A stretch of 64,000 nucleotides of DNA from Mesorhizobium sp. B2-7-1 (GCF_006440735.1 NZ_VFUA01000009.1:45330-109329), one strand, 5' to 3'. Positions 33,779-42,469 are shown, counted from the stretch's first letter. The notes: generated from the sequence alone by a model not told the origin. Numbers and translations: made by a program.

Positions 33779-34837
33779 ATGGACACGATCAGGAATGGTC
33801 TGAGCAGACGCAGCGTTCTCAAGCTTGGGGCCGGCACGGCCGCGGTATCATTTCTTGCAATGCCGGCCATCGGCCGGGCGGCTCCCACCTCGCTTTCGGT
33901 CGCCAATGGCGGCGGCGCGCTGGGTGACGCCTTCAAGGCGGCGTGCTTCGATACGTTTGAAAAGAAGACCGGCATCAAGATCATCAGCGCCCCCTACATG
34001 GAAGGCGCGCGGCTGAAGGCAATGGTCGAGGCCGGCGCGGTCGATATCGATGTCACCGATACGGATTCCTCGGAAGCGGCGCCGCTGGCCGTCGCGGGCC
34101 TTCTGGACGAGATCGATTACAGCGTCGTGCCGAAGGACAGCCTGATCGACGGCGCGGCCAGCAAATACTGGACGTCGTGCTACATCGCCGGTTGCGTTCT
34201 GAGCTGGAACACGGATTCGGCCAAGGATGGCCGGCCGAAGAACTGGCAGGAGTTTTTCGATCCCAAGTTCAAGGGGCGCAGGACGCTCTGGAAGAACGCC
34301 GCACAGACCATGGAAGTGGCGGCCCTCGGCGCCGGCCAGACGCTGGACAAGCTCTATCCGATCGACATCGACCGGGCTTTCGCAATGCTGGACGGTATCC
34401 GGTCCTCGATCACCTGGTGGACGTCCGGAGCCCAGAGCGCGCAGCTTCTGGCCAATGGCGACGCCGATTTCGGCATGTGCTGGAACGGTCGCGTCGACCC
34501 GGTCAAGCAACAGGGCGGCCCGATCGACTACACGTTCGACTACTCGCTCCACACGCCGGGCATCTGGAGCCTGCCGAAAGGCGGCCGCAACCGCGACACC
34601 GCCATGAAGTTCATCGCCCACTGCATGGACCCCGAAGTCCAGGCTGCCTTCTCCAAGCTGATCCCCTACGGACCGACGAACGACAAGGCCTTCGACATCC
34701 TGTCGGCGGAAGAGCGCGCGCGCATGCCGAGCTCTCCGGAGAACCGGAAGCTTTCGGTCGCCATCGACGGCGACTACTGGCTCGAGAACGGCACGAAGAT
34801 CTACGACCGCTTCAACACCTGGGTCGTGACGAAATAG
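33779..34837 (+). CDS. Spermidine/putrescine-type ABC substrate-binding protein (PotD/PotF-like)
   Basis: A 352-residue binding protein with a twin-arginine signal (LSRRSVLKLGAGTAAVSFLAMPAIGRA) and the extracellular-solute-binding family-1 body (LSVANGGGALGDAF, GTYLVNS-like cores replaced by AGCVLSWNTDSAKDGRPKNWQEFFDPKFKGRRTLW). The PotD-type core GKNWQEFFDPKF is clear. It likely binds a polyamine, amino alcohol or related cation. AAAGGGG lies before the ATG. A perfect 15-bp hairpin follows before the permease genes. Confidence 0.88.
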   Translation: MDTIRNGLSRRSVLKLGAGTAAVSFLAMPAIGRAAPTSLSVANGGGALGDAFKAACFDTFEKKTGIKIISAPYMEGARLKAMVEAGAVDIDVTDTDSSEAAPLAVAGLLDEIDYSVVPKDSLIDGAASKYWTSCYIAGCVLSWNTDSAKDGRPKNWQEFFDPKFKGRRTLWKNAAQTMEVAALGAGQTLDKLYPIDIDRAFAMLDGIRSSITWWTSGAQSAQLLANGDADFGMCWNGRVDPVKQQGGPIDYTFDYSLHTPGIWSLPKGGRNRDTAMKFIAHCMDPEVQAAFSKLIPYGPTNDKAFDILSAEERARMPSSPENRKLSVAIDGDYWLENGTKIYDRFNTWVVTK

Positions 34838-34854
34838 GCTGACCATCCGGCTTG

Positions 34855-34889
34855 GAACTGCGCGAGCGATTCTGTCGCTCGCGCAGTTC
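34855..34889 (+). terminator. Strong intercistronic stem-loop after the PotD-like gene
   Basis: GAACTGCGCGAGCGA (34855-34869) pairs perfectly with TCGCTCGCGCAGTTC (34875-34889) around the loop TTCTG. With no T-tract it is likely a stabilising or attenuating structure in the ABC operon. It is the third binding-protein gene in the window followed by such a hairpin. Confidence 0.8.
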
Positions 34890-34987
34890 TGCCGTTGAAA
34901 TTCGTCGCCGCTCGCTTGCGCAAGAGCGCAACGATCTAGTGAAATGGCCCCGACATACGGATCCACGAGTCAGGACTTGTCCACGCC

Positions 34988-35827
34988 ATGAAGCATCGCA
35001 GCTTCCTGCTTTATCTTCCCGTCGCGCTGCTGCTGACGCCCTTCTTCCTCGCGCCGATGGCGGTGATCGGGACCGAGAGTTTCAGCGGTCAGCACGGCGT
35101 CGGGGCCGAGTACGTCAAGGTCGTGACCGATCAAGGCATCCGGACCGTCCTCTACAACACCTTCTACGTTGCCGCGATGGTGACGATCCTGTCTCTGCTG
35201 ATCGGATATCCGATCGCCTATGTCCTGGCGCGGCTAAAGGGACGATGGGCGACGATCGGCATATTCCTCATCTTCCTGCCGTTCTGGGCCAGCACCGTCA
35301 TCCGCTCTTTCGCATGGATGATCCTGCTTGGCCGCAAGGGACCGGTGAATTCGATCCTTCTGGGCATCGGCCTGATCGAGGACCCGATCCGCTTCATCGA
35401 CAACGGGCTGGGGCTGATGATCGCCATGACCTACATCATGGTGCCGTTCATCGTCGTGCCGATCCTCAACGGCTTGCGCGCCATCGACCCCAATCTGCCG
35501 CGCGCCGCCGCCGTGCTCGGCGCAAATCCCTGGCGCCAGTTCCTGGCCGTCACCTTGCCGCTTTCGATGCCCAACATCGCGGTCGGCTGCACGATTGTCT
35601 TCGTCACCTCGCTGGGCTTTTTCGTAACGCCTTCGCTTCTGGGAGGCGATTTGACCGTGGTCTCGATGCTGATCAGCGAACAGGCCAACAGGCTCTTGGA
35701 TTGGCCGCTTGCATCGGCTCTGGCCATCATCGTGCTTCTGCTGACGATCGTCATTTTCGCGCTTCTGCGGCTCAGCCAGCTGGCGTCCCGGCGCAGGGAC
35801 AAGGCGCGGTCGGGAGTGTTCGCATGA
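34988..35827 (+). CDS. Spermidine/putrescine-type ABC permease (PotB-like)
   Basis: A 279-residue inner-membrane protein with six hydrophobic segments. It opens with LLYLPVALLLTPFFLAPMAVIG and carries the ATPase-contact loop LPRAAAVLGANPWRQFLAVTLPLSMP (EAA motif). Its TGA overlaps the ATG of the next permease (ATGA at 35824), so the two subunits are translationally coupled. It transports the ligand delivered by the PotD-like protein. Confidence 0.92.
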   Translation: MKHRSFLLYLPVALLLTPFFLAPMAVIGTESFSGQHGVGAEYVKVVTDQGIRTVLYNTFYVAAMVTILSLLIGYPIAYVLARLKGRWATIGIFLIFLPFWASTVIRSFAWMILLGRKGPVNSILLGIGLIEDPIRFIDNGLGLMIAMTYIMVPFIVVPILNGLRAIDPNLPRAAAVLGANPWRQFLAVTLPLSMPNIAVGCTIVFVTSLGFFVTPSLLGGDLTVVSMLISEQANRLLDWPLASALAIIVLLLTIVIFALLRLSQLASRRRDKARSGVFA

Positions 35828-36630
35828 GCGTTTCGGAGAAAAAACTATGGACTGCCTGGAGCCGCTTTCTGACCGGGCTGGTGGGCGCGATCCTGATCGG
35901 ATTTCTGGTGCCCATCCTGGTCGTGGTTGCGGTGTCCTTCCAGAGCAAATCCTATCTCTCGTTTCCGCCGACCGACTTTTCGCTGCGCTGGTACCAGCAG
36001 TTCATCGGCAACGACGATTATCGGTCGGCAATCTTGAACAGCATGATGATCGGCGCGTCCGCCGCGGCGCTTGCGACCATTGCCGGCATTTCGACGGCGC
36101 TCGCGGTCGTGCGCGCCAGGGCGCCGGGCTCGGCGATCGTCAGCACGCTTTCGATCGCGCCCGCGGTGCTGCCGCAGATCGTTCTTGCGATCGGGCTGTT
36201 TCCCATCAGCGTGTGGCTGGGCCTTCAGGGGACGCTATGGGCTGTCATCCTGGCGCATGCCGTCATCGGCCTGCCCTTCCCTTTCATCACGGTTTGCGGT
36301 GCGCTCACGTCCTATTCGAACCGCATCGAGATCGCCTCGATGACCCTGGGGGCGAACGCCTTCCAGACTTTCAGGCTGATCACCTTTCCGATGATCCGCC
36401 CGGCCGTCATCGCCGGCTTCATCTTCGCGTTCGCGGCCTCGCTGGACGAGCTGGTGCTGGCTCTGTTCCTGAGCAGCCCGTCGACCCGCACGCTGCCGCT
36501 GCTGCTGTGGGAGCAGCTCAATTTCCAGGTCACACCCGAAATCGCCGCCGCGGCCAGCGTCATTCTTGCGGTGACAAGCCTACTCATTCTTGCGGCAACC
36601 CTGTTGCCGCGTCTCGACAAGGACAATTAG
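35824..36630 (+). CDS. Spermidine/putrescine-type ABC permease (PotC-like)
   Basis: A 268-residue inner-membrane protein, six hydrophobic segments. The N-terminal WSRFLTGLVGAILIGFLVPILVVVAVSFQ and the PotC-like FPPTDFSLRWYQQFIGN are followed by the loop IASMTLGANAFQTFRLITFPMI (EAA motif). The start ATG 35824 overlaps the PotB-like stop; the longer frame from 34852 runs across the first permease and is spurious. The ATPase gene begins immediately after its stop. Confidence 0.92.
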   Translation: MSVSEKKLWTAWSRFLTGLVGAILIGFLVPILVVVAVSFQSKSYLSFPPTDFSLRWYQQFIGNDDYRSAILNSMMIGASAAALATIAGISTALAVVRARAPGSAIVSTLSIAPAVLPQIVLAIGLFPISVWLGLQGTLWAVILAHAVIGLPFPFITVCGALTSYSNRIEIASMTLGANAFQTFRLITFPMIRPAVIAGFIFAFAASLDELVLALFLSSPSTRTLPLLLWEQLNFQVTPEIAAAASVILAVTSLLILAATLLPRLDKDN

Positions 36631-36631
36631 G

Positions 36632-37762
36632 ATGCTGCAGATGGTAAGCCGATCGGCAACGACAGCGGAAAGCCGTGCCGCGGGAGGAGCCGCGGTTTCG
36701 ATCCACAATCTTTGCAAGCGCTACAACAATTTTGAAGCCGTCGTCCCGACATCCGTCGAGATCGCGTCAGGCGATTTCTTTGCCATCATCGGACCGAGCG
36801 GCTCGGGCAAGTCAACGCTGCTTGGCATGATCGCCGGCTATATCGATCCGACGGCAGGGCGGATCGTGGTCGATGGACGCGACATCGTTCCCGAACCGAT
36901 CTATCGCCGCAACATCGGCATGGTGTTCCAGAACTATGCCCTGTTCCCGCACCTGTCGGTCGCTCAGAACGTCGCCTATCCGCTGAAGATCCGCGGCGTC
37001 GCCAAGCATGAGATTGCAAGGCGCGTACGCGAAAGCCTGGCCATGGTCCGGCTGGAAGCCTTCGCATCGCGCATGCCTTCGGAACTCTCCGGCGGCCAGC
37101 AACAGCGCGTCGCGCTGGCGCGAGCCTCGATCTATCAGCCGTCGATCCTGCTGATGGACGAACCGCTCGGCGCACTGGACAAGAACCTGCGCGACGAGAT
37201 GCAGGAGGAGATCAAGCGCTTCCAGCAGGAGCTTGGCGCGACCGTCATCTATGTCACCCATGACCAGCAGGAAGCGGCATTCCTGGCAGACCGCATCGCC
37301 ATCATGCGTGACGGCGCCATGACGCAGATCGGCAGCCCGCGCTCGCTCTACGAACAGCCGAAGAGCCGCTTCGTCGCCGAATTCCTCGGCGAGGCTTCCA
37401 TTTTCCCGGTCAAGACGGCTTCGGGGAAACTGACCGACCAGACCTGCCGCATCACGCTCGAAGACGGGACCGAAACGGTCATTCGAACCGGCGAGGACGG
37501 CGGGCCGGGCCGCTTCGCATGCATCAGGCCGGAACGCATCACCATCGGCCCGAAGGCTCGAGGCCTGGCGAATGCTTACACGGGCGTCGTGCGTGAGAGC
37601 CTCTATACGCCCGGCAGCATCCGGTATCGCGTGGAACTGAAGGATGCCGGTTGCCTGCTCAAGGTCCGGGCGCTGCCTCAGCACAACACCGAAGTGTTCG
37701 AGACCGGCAGCTCGGTGGACATCGGCTGGTCCGTCGACGACATGACCATCCTGGCGGAGTAG
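36632..37762 (+). CDS. Spermidine/putrescine-type ABC ATP-binding protein (PotA-like)
   Basis: A 376-residue ATPase. Walker A is IGPSGSGKSTLL about residue 60, the signature is LSGGQQQRVALARA and Walker B LLMDEPLGALD; a TOBE-type regulatory domain forms the last about 110 residues (FVAEFLGEASIFPV onward). ATG 36632 begins right after the permease stop; ATG 36641 has the better-placed AGGA and may be the true start. It is the last gene of the importer; RIME-like copy B follows. Confidence 0.92.
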   Translation: MLQMVSRSATTAESRAAGGAAVSIHNLCKRYNNFEAVVPTSVEIASGDFFAIIGPSGSGKSTLLGMIAGYIDPTAGRIVVDGRDIVPEPIYRRNIGMVFQNYALFPHLSVAQNVAYPLKIRGVAKHEIARRVRESLAMVRLEAFASRMPSELSGGQQQRVALARASIYQPSILLMDEPLGALDKNLRDEMQEEIKRFQQELGATVIYVTHDQQEAAFLADRIAIMRDGAMTQIGSPRSLYEQPKSRFVAEFLGEASIFPVKTASGKLTDQTCRITLEDGTETVIRTGEDGGPGRFACIRPERITIGPKARGLANAYTGVVRESLYTPGSIRYRVELKDAGCLLKVRALPQHNTEVFETGSSVDIGWSVDDMTILAE

Positions 37763-37806
37763 CCACGGCCGCTTGAAAAAGTCAGCCAGGCAGCGCGCTT
37801 GGCCTA

Positions 37807-37908
37807 GGGCATTTCAGCGTTCACGGAAACGGTGGAATGCCTTATCTCTTTGTTTTTCAAGCAATTCCGGACGGAAAACCGCTCACACTTTTCCTGGAAT
37901 TGCTCTAG
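37807..37908. repeat. RIME-like intergenic palindromic repeat, copy B
   Basis: The first palindrome pairs GCATTTC with GGAATGC around TTCACGGAAAC (37809-37840 region); the second pairs GCAATTCC (37861-37868) with GGAATTGC near 37896-37903. It shares TATCTCTTTGTTTTT and GCAATTCCGGACGGAA with copy A. It lies between convergent genes and its last bases (CTAG) supply the TAG stop of the class II aldolase gene. It may serve as a bidirectional terminator. Confidence 0.82.
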
Positions 37909-38552
37909 GCCGGCCGCTGCTGACCATAGGTCTTGTAGCGGTCCTTCACCACGCTGAGTTCATCCGCCGTCAGCATCACCGGGCGCCCGACCATGCTGGC
38001 AATCATGTACTGCCTGGCGAGCGTTTCCAATTTCTCGGTTCGCGCGAGCGCGGTGGCAAGATCCGGCCCATAGGCGATCATGCCGTGATTGGCGATAAGG
38101 CAGGTGTTGCGTTCGGCAAGCGCGCGCACCACGGCGCTTGCAAGATCCGCCGTGGCGAAGGTCGCATAGTCCGAGCAGGGGACGTCATCGCCTCCGAACG
38201 AGGCGATCATGTAATGGAACGCCGGCAGGCCCTGCCTGAGGCACGACAATGCCACGCAATGGTCGGGGTGGGCGTGCACGACGGCCTGAGCCTGGGGGAA
38301 GGCCCGGTAGATTCCCGCATGCATGTTCCATTCGCTCGATGGCCGGAAATCCCCGCCCCATTGGCCGTCGAGCGTCATTTCGACCATCGCGTCGGCATCG
38401 AGTTTTTCCGGAGAAATCCCGGTCGGGGTGATCAGCATGGCGCCGTCTCCGAGCCGCAGGCTGATGTTGCCCGAAGTTCCGCTGTTCAATCCCTTCGAAG
38501 CGATCGAGCGGGTCGCGTCGACGAGCGATCGACGCGCGGTTTGATCTTTCAT
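37905..38552 (-). CDS. otnC: Class II aldolase/adducin family, OtnC-like 3-oxo-tetronate 4-phosphate decarboxylase
   Basis: A 215-residue class II aldolase-fold enzyme. The zinc His cluster is visible in WNMHAGIYRAFPQAQAVVHAHPDHC, the catalytic acid region in GTSGNISLRLGDGAMLITPTGI, and a third His in CLIANHGMIAYG. ATG 38552 overlaps the kinase TGA (ATGA), fixing the start. With the DUF1537 kinase just upstream this is the known OtnK-OtnC pair, which phosphorylates and decarboxylates 3-oxo-tetronates to dihydroxyacetone phosphate. The exact acid sugar is unknown. Confidence 0.83.
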   Translation of the reverse strand: MKDQTARRSLVDATRSIASKGLNSGTSGNISLRLGDGAMLITPTGISPEKLDADAMVEMTLDGQWGGDFRPSSEWNMHAGIYRAFPQAQAVVHAHPDHCVALSCLRQGLPAFHYMIASFGGDDVPCSDYATFATADLASAVVRALAERNTCLIANHGMIAYGPDLATALARTEKLETLARQYMIASMVGRPVMLTADELSVVKDRYKTYGQQRPA

Positions 38553-39889
38553 TGTGCCCTCGTCGTTGGCGGCCATTGCTCGAGATACGGTTCGGTCCTT
38601 GCCGGCCGGCGCATCTCTTCGAGCACTGTTGAAAAAACGTCGATCCCGCCGAGCTTGCCCGATTTCAGCATCAGCGCGACCTGAAACGGCATTTCGGCGA
38701 TCATGCGTCCCGTGCCCAGGCCCTGGTACGGTCCGACGATGAAGCGGTTGATGGGCAATCTGGGCACGATGGCGCCGGCCGTCTCGCCGCCGGCGACGAC
38801 CAGACGCCTGACACCGCCCTCGAAGATCAGCCGCTGCGCGAGTTCGGTGAGAAAATTCTCAGCCGCGCGCGCCACGACGTCGCGGCCGTATTTGCCCTGC
38901 AAACGTTCGACCTCCTGCTGCGGCGCCATTGTCGCGATCGCGATCGGCCGGTTGGCCGCGATCGCCCGGTTGGCCGACGCAAGCACAGGCGCGCCGAGGT
39001 CTTCGCCTTCCATGAGCCGCGCAAGGTCGACGCTGACGATCTCGTTTTCCCGGCCGAAGTGATCGAGTTGCTCGGCGGTCCGCGGCGCGACACTTCCCGC
39101 CAGGACGACGGCCGGGCCCTCGACGCCCGGCAACTCCGCCGCCTGAGGATTTGCAAGCCTGCCGCTGCGGCGCCACGAGGTCGGCAGATGCGCCACCACC
39201 GAAGCGTTCCCGGTCATGAGCGGCATCTCGGCGGCGGCTTCGGCAATGGCTGCAAGATCGCGTTCATAGATCGTGTCGACCACCGCGAAACGTGTCCCCT
39301 CCTGCGCCAGCGCCTCGCAACGCTCGGCAATCGCCTTCGAACCGCGATCGACGACCGGATGCGCGACAAGGCCAACGCGGCTCCTGCTCTGCGCGGCGAG
39401 AACGCGCACGATGTTGGAATCCGTCATGGGAGTGAGAGGATCGAACCGCTTCGGCGATTCGGCGAGGATTTGAGAACCGCCGAACATATAGCCCTGGAAC
39501 ACGGTGCGCTGGGTCTCGCAAAGCGCCGGGCAGAACAGCACCAGCCTGGCGCCAAGCAGGTCCGCGAGCGCTTCGGCGCATGGTCCGATGTTTCCGGCCG
39601 GCGTCGAATCGAAGGTGGCGCAATATTTGAAGAAGATCTGATCGCAACCCGCCGACAGCAAACGCCGCGCCGCCGCGATGACGAGGTCGACCGCATCGGC
39701 GGCCGGGATGACGCGCGTCTTCAGAGCGATGACATGTGCAAGCGAATCCGGCGCGATCGCTGCATCGATGTGGGTGGAGAAACCGGTCGGCACGCCCCGC
39801 GCCACCAGCATGGCTGCCAGCTCGGAGCCTCCGGTCAGATCGTCGGCTATCGCGCCCAGCAGCAGCTGACGTTCTTCTTGCATCTTCAT
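38549..39889 (-). CDS. otnK: Four-carbon acid sugar kinase, OtnK-like 3-oxo-tetronate kinase
   Basis: A 446-residue kinase of the DUF1537 family. The N-terminal domain starts LLGAIADDLTGGSELAAMLVARGV and includes FFKYCATFDSTPAGNIGPCAEAL, the substrate site; the C-terminal domain carries LVVAGGETAGAIVPRL and GLGTGRMI, the nucleotide site. It phosphorylates a 3-oxo-tetronate, feeding the OtnC-like decarboxylase it is coupled to. ATG 39889 is used; an upstream in-frame start is possible but lies near the AroE-like stop. A second family member is at 61263. Confidence 0.88.
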   Translation of the reverse strand: MKMQEERQLLLGAIADDLTGGSELAAMLVARGVPTGFSTHIDAAIAPDSLAHVIALKTRVIPAADAVDLVIAAARRLLSAGCDQIFFKYCATFDSTPAGNIGPCAEALADLLGARLVLFCPALCETQRTVFQGYMFGGSQILAESPKRFDPLTPMTDSNIVRVLAAQSRSRVGLVAHPVVDRGSKAIAERCEALAQEGTRFAVVDTIYERDLAAIAEAAAEMPLMTGNASVVAHLPTSWRRSGRLANPQAAELPGVEGPAVVLAGSVAPRTAEQLDHFGRENEIVSVDLARLMEGEDLGAPVLASANRAIAANRPIAIATMAPQQEVERLQGKYGRDVVARAAENFLTELAQRLIFEGGVRRLVVAGGETAGAIVPRLPINRFIVGPYQGLGTGRMIAEMPFQVALMLKSGKLGGIDVFSTVLEEMRRPARTEPYLEQWPPTTRAQ

Positions 39890-39934
39890 CGGGCTTCTCT
39901 CTCGAACCTTCGTCTTGCCATCGGTCGAATACAC

Positions 39935-40735
39935 TCAGAGACCGAGAAAGTCGCGCATGAGGGCGAGCTGGCCATCCATCATCTGGCGGCCGAACAGTAC
40001 GCGGCAGCCTTTCGCTTCTGCGGCCTGCAGCAATCTGGTCCGTTCCGGCTTCATGACGATGTCGGCGACAATCATGTCCGCCGACAGCGTTGCGAAGTCC
40101 AGGAGGTGGCCATCATCCTTGCCGGCCATCCCGACGGACGTCGCGTTGATGATCATGTCGAAGCCGGTGGCGTCGGCGGCGCCGGTTCGTACCGGCACGC
40201 CGGGATATGCGGCGGCTACCGCATCGGCAAGCCCGGCGACCTTGGCCCGGTCACGATTGCAGATGACCAGTTCAACCACGCCCGCCTCGGCCAGCGCAAA
40301 GGCCACGCTGCGGCCGGCGCCGCCCGCGCCAAGCAGGAGCACGCGAAGGCCGGCCAGCTCGACGCCCGCTTCCACCGCGCCGCGCACGAAGCCGGCGCCA
40401 TCGACATTGTCGCCGATCAGCTTTCCATCGGGATTTCTGCGGATGCAGTTCACGCTGCCTATCGCGCGGGCCCGACCCGTCAATTCGTCCAGCAACGGCA
40501 GAACCGGTATCTTGTGCGGAATGGTCACCCCCGATCCGACACAGTTCCAATACGCTCGCAAAGCCTGAATGGCGCCGGCAAGGTCCTGCGGTCCGACGTG
40601 AACTGGAACGCAGACGAAATCATGGCCGGCGGCCCGCATGAAAGCCGTGATGGCTTCCGTTCCAACCACGTGCGAGACGGGATCGGCCAACAGAAGCATG
40701 ATTTTTGTCTGCCCGGTTATGCGGCGCGCGTCCAT
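39935..40735 (-). CDS. Shikimate dehydrogenase family (AroE-like) NAD(P) oxidoreductase
   Basis: A 266-residue enzyme of the AroE/YdiB fold. It keeps the substrate-site Lys in VTIPHK and Asp in IGDNVDGAGFVRG, and the Rossmann LLLGAGGAGRSVAFAL. The usual N-terminal SxS of shikimate enzymes (about GHSxSP) reads ADPVSHVVGT, so the substrate is probably not shikimate. Placed first in the otn-type operon, it may oxidise the hydroxy acid before the kinase, replacing the usual LtnD/OtnI enzymes. ATG 40735 follows GGGAGG; 46 bases separate it from the kinase. Confidence 0.8.
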   Translation of the reverse strand: MDARRITGQTKIMLLLADPVSHVVGTEAITAFMRAAGHDFVCVPVHVGPQDLAGAIQALRAYWNCVGSGVTIPHKIPVLPLLDELTGRARAIGSVNCIRRNPDGKLIGDNVDGAGFVRGAVEAGVELAGLRVLLLGAGGAGRSVAFALAEAGVVELVICNRDRAKVAGLADAVAAAYPGVPVRTGAADATGFDMIINATSVGMAGKDDGHLLDFATLSADMIVADIVMKPERTRLLQAAEAKGCRVLFGRQMMDGQLALMRDFLGL

Positions 40736-41006
40736 CGATTCCTCCCGGGGAGCTGCTGCTGAGTTAATATGATAAATATCGGTTATCTTTTTGTTCCGGC
40801 AACGAACCAGATACAAACCGGCATCACCGGCATTTGCGCTTGTTTTCCCGTAAATTCAAGCGATTTCAGTGATCGCGGAGCCAATGCCCGGATCGAATGG
40901 CGCGGCAATTATTTGTCGCATATGCCAGTTGATAATAAATAAGTTTATCTGTAATCCTAGCCCTCTCTCACATTATGAATGGCTCGGCCACGCAGGGGAT
41001 TTTTCC
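40736..41006. promoter_or_regulatory. Bidirectional promoter region with two GATAA/TTATC palindromes
   Basis: The 271-base region separates the AroE-like and monooxygenase genes. It holds GATAAATATCGGTTATC (40772-40788) and GATAATAAATAAGTTTATC (40931-40949), each a GATAA...TTATC inverted repeat with 7 or 9 spacer bases. They flank AT-rich sequence suited to divergent promoters. The TetR gene at 42471 is a candidate to bind them. Confidence 0.45.
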
Positions 41007-42323
41007 ATGTCGAAGCGGCAAATGCATCTCATAGGTTACGTGCTGGCCGGCCCCACCTGGCATCACTACGGAGCATGGCGGCACCCGGAAAGCGACGGCC
41101 TCGATATGCTCGACCCCGCCCGCTACGAGGAGATTGCCCGAACTCTCGAGCATGGGAAATTCGACGGGCTTTTCTTCGTCGATTTCCTGATGCTGTTCGA
41201 CTCATACGCCGGCGGCTACCGCACGAATCTGAAGGAAGGCGGCCAGCAATGCATGATGGATCCCATGCAGCTCCTTTCGGCAATGGCGCGTGTCACGTCG
41301 CATATCGGGCTGGCGTCGACGATGTCGACGACGTTCTACCACCCCTTCCACATTGCGCGGGCATTCGCGTCGCTCGACCACATCAGCAAGGGCCGCGCCG
41401 GCTGGAACGTGGTCACATCGGCGATGGAACGTGAGGCCAAGAATTTCGGCATGGATGCGCTGATGGACAAGAACAAGCGCTACGACATGGCGGACGAAGT
41501 GCTCGAGGCCTGCGACAAGCTTTGGCAGAGCTGGGAGCCGGGGGCGCTGGTCGGCGATCGCCAAAACAATGTCTTCGCCGACGCCGACAAGGTTCACTAC
41601 GTGAACTACGAAGGCAACTATGTACGCACCAGCGGCCCGCTAACGGTGCCGAGCTCGCCACAGGTCAGGCCGGTGATCATGCAGGCGGGTTCCTCCCCTC
41701 GCGGCCGCGAATTCGCAGGGCGCTGGGCCGAAGTCATCTTCACGCTGCAGAACTCCAAGGAGCACATGCAGGCGTTCTATCGCGACATCAAGGACCGCGT
41801 CGTCGCCAGCGGCAGGAAGCCGAACGAGTGCGCCATCGTTCCGGCGGTCGACATCGTTCTCGGCGACACGGAATCGATCGCCAGGGAACGCGCCGAGGCC
41901 ATCAACGAATATGCCAGCCCGACGCTCGGCGTTGCGGAGATCTCGAACGCGCTCGGCGTCGACATGTCCAAGGAGCCGCTCGACAAGCCTTTGGAGGACC
42001 TGGAATTGAGCCAGGGCTGCCGCGGCATCCTCGACGTGATGCTTCAGGGCACGAAGAAAGACGGACTGACACTCGGCCAGGCCGGCAAGGCCTGGGCAAC
42101 CAGCCAGATGACGCCTCAGCTCGTCGGCACGCCGAAGATGATCGCCGATTATCTGCAGGATTTCTTCGAGGCGGAGTGCTGCGACGGCTTCATGATCTGC
42201 CCGTCCATCAGCCCGGGCACTTACGTCCAGTTCGTCAAAACGGTGGTTCCGGAGCTGCAGCGCCGCGGAATATACCGCAAGGAATACCAACACTCGACCT
42301 TCCGCGAAAACCTGCAGAACTGA
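41007..42323 (+). CDS. LLM-class FMN-dependent monooxygenase (NtaA/SnaA/DszA type)
   Basis: A 438-residue flavin monooxygenase of the bacterial luciferase superfamily. Typical elements are the N-terminal MHLIGYVLAGPTWHHYGAWRHPESDGLDMLDPARYEEIARTLEHG, FDGLFFVDFL, and SAMARVTSHIGLASTMSTTFYHPFHIARAFASLDHISKGRAGWNVVTS. Members oxidise nitrilotriacetate, alkanesulfonates, dimethylsulfide or amines using reduced FMN from a separate reductase; the flavin reductase at 44562 is a likely partner. ATG 41007 follows AGGGGA; the earlier start is not supported. It is divergent from the AroE-like gene. Confidence 0.9.
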   Translation: MSKRQMHLIGYVLAGPTWHHYGAWRHPESDGLDMLDPARYEEIARTLEHGKFDGLFFVDFLMLFDSYAGGYRTNLKEGGQQCMMDPMQLLSAMARVTSHIGLASTMSTTFYHPFHIARAFASLDHISKGRAGWNVVTSAMEREAKNFGMDALMDKNKRYDMADEVLEACDKLWQSWEPGALVGDRQNNVFADADKVHYVNYEGNYVRTSGPLTVPSSPQVRPVIMQAGSSPRGREFAGRWAEVIFTLQNSKEHMQAFYRDIKDRVVASGRKPNECAIVPAVDIVLGDTESIARERAEAINEYASPTLGVAEISNALGVDMSKEPLDKPLEDLELSQGCRGILDVMLQGTKKDGLTLGQAGKAWATSQMTPQLVGTPKMIADYLQDFFEAECCDGFMICPSISPGTYVQFVKTVVPELQRRGIYRKEYQHSTFRENLQN

Positions 42324-42332
42324 GGCGGCCAC

Positions 42333-42469
42333 GGAGCGTCCTGGAGCGGTTCATCGTTTCACGAAAAACCGCTCTATCTCCATCTCTTTGTTCTGACGCA
42401 ATCCCGGACGGAAAGCTGCGAAGTTACCGAGCCCAGCGGCTCGCACCAGAAATGCTCCAAGGACGCTCC
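42333..42469. repeat. RIME-like intergenic palindromic repeat, copy C (diverged)
   Basis: An outer pair GGAGCGTCC (42333-42341) and GGACGCTCC (42461-42469) encloses GAGCGGTT/AACCGCTC (42344-42351 and 42367-42374) and the strip ATCTCTTTGTTCTGACGCAA, related to copies A and B. It lies between convergent genes and ends 2 bases before the TetR stop codon. Confidence 0.75.
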
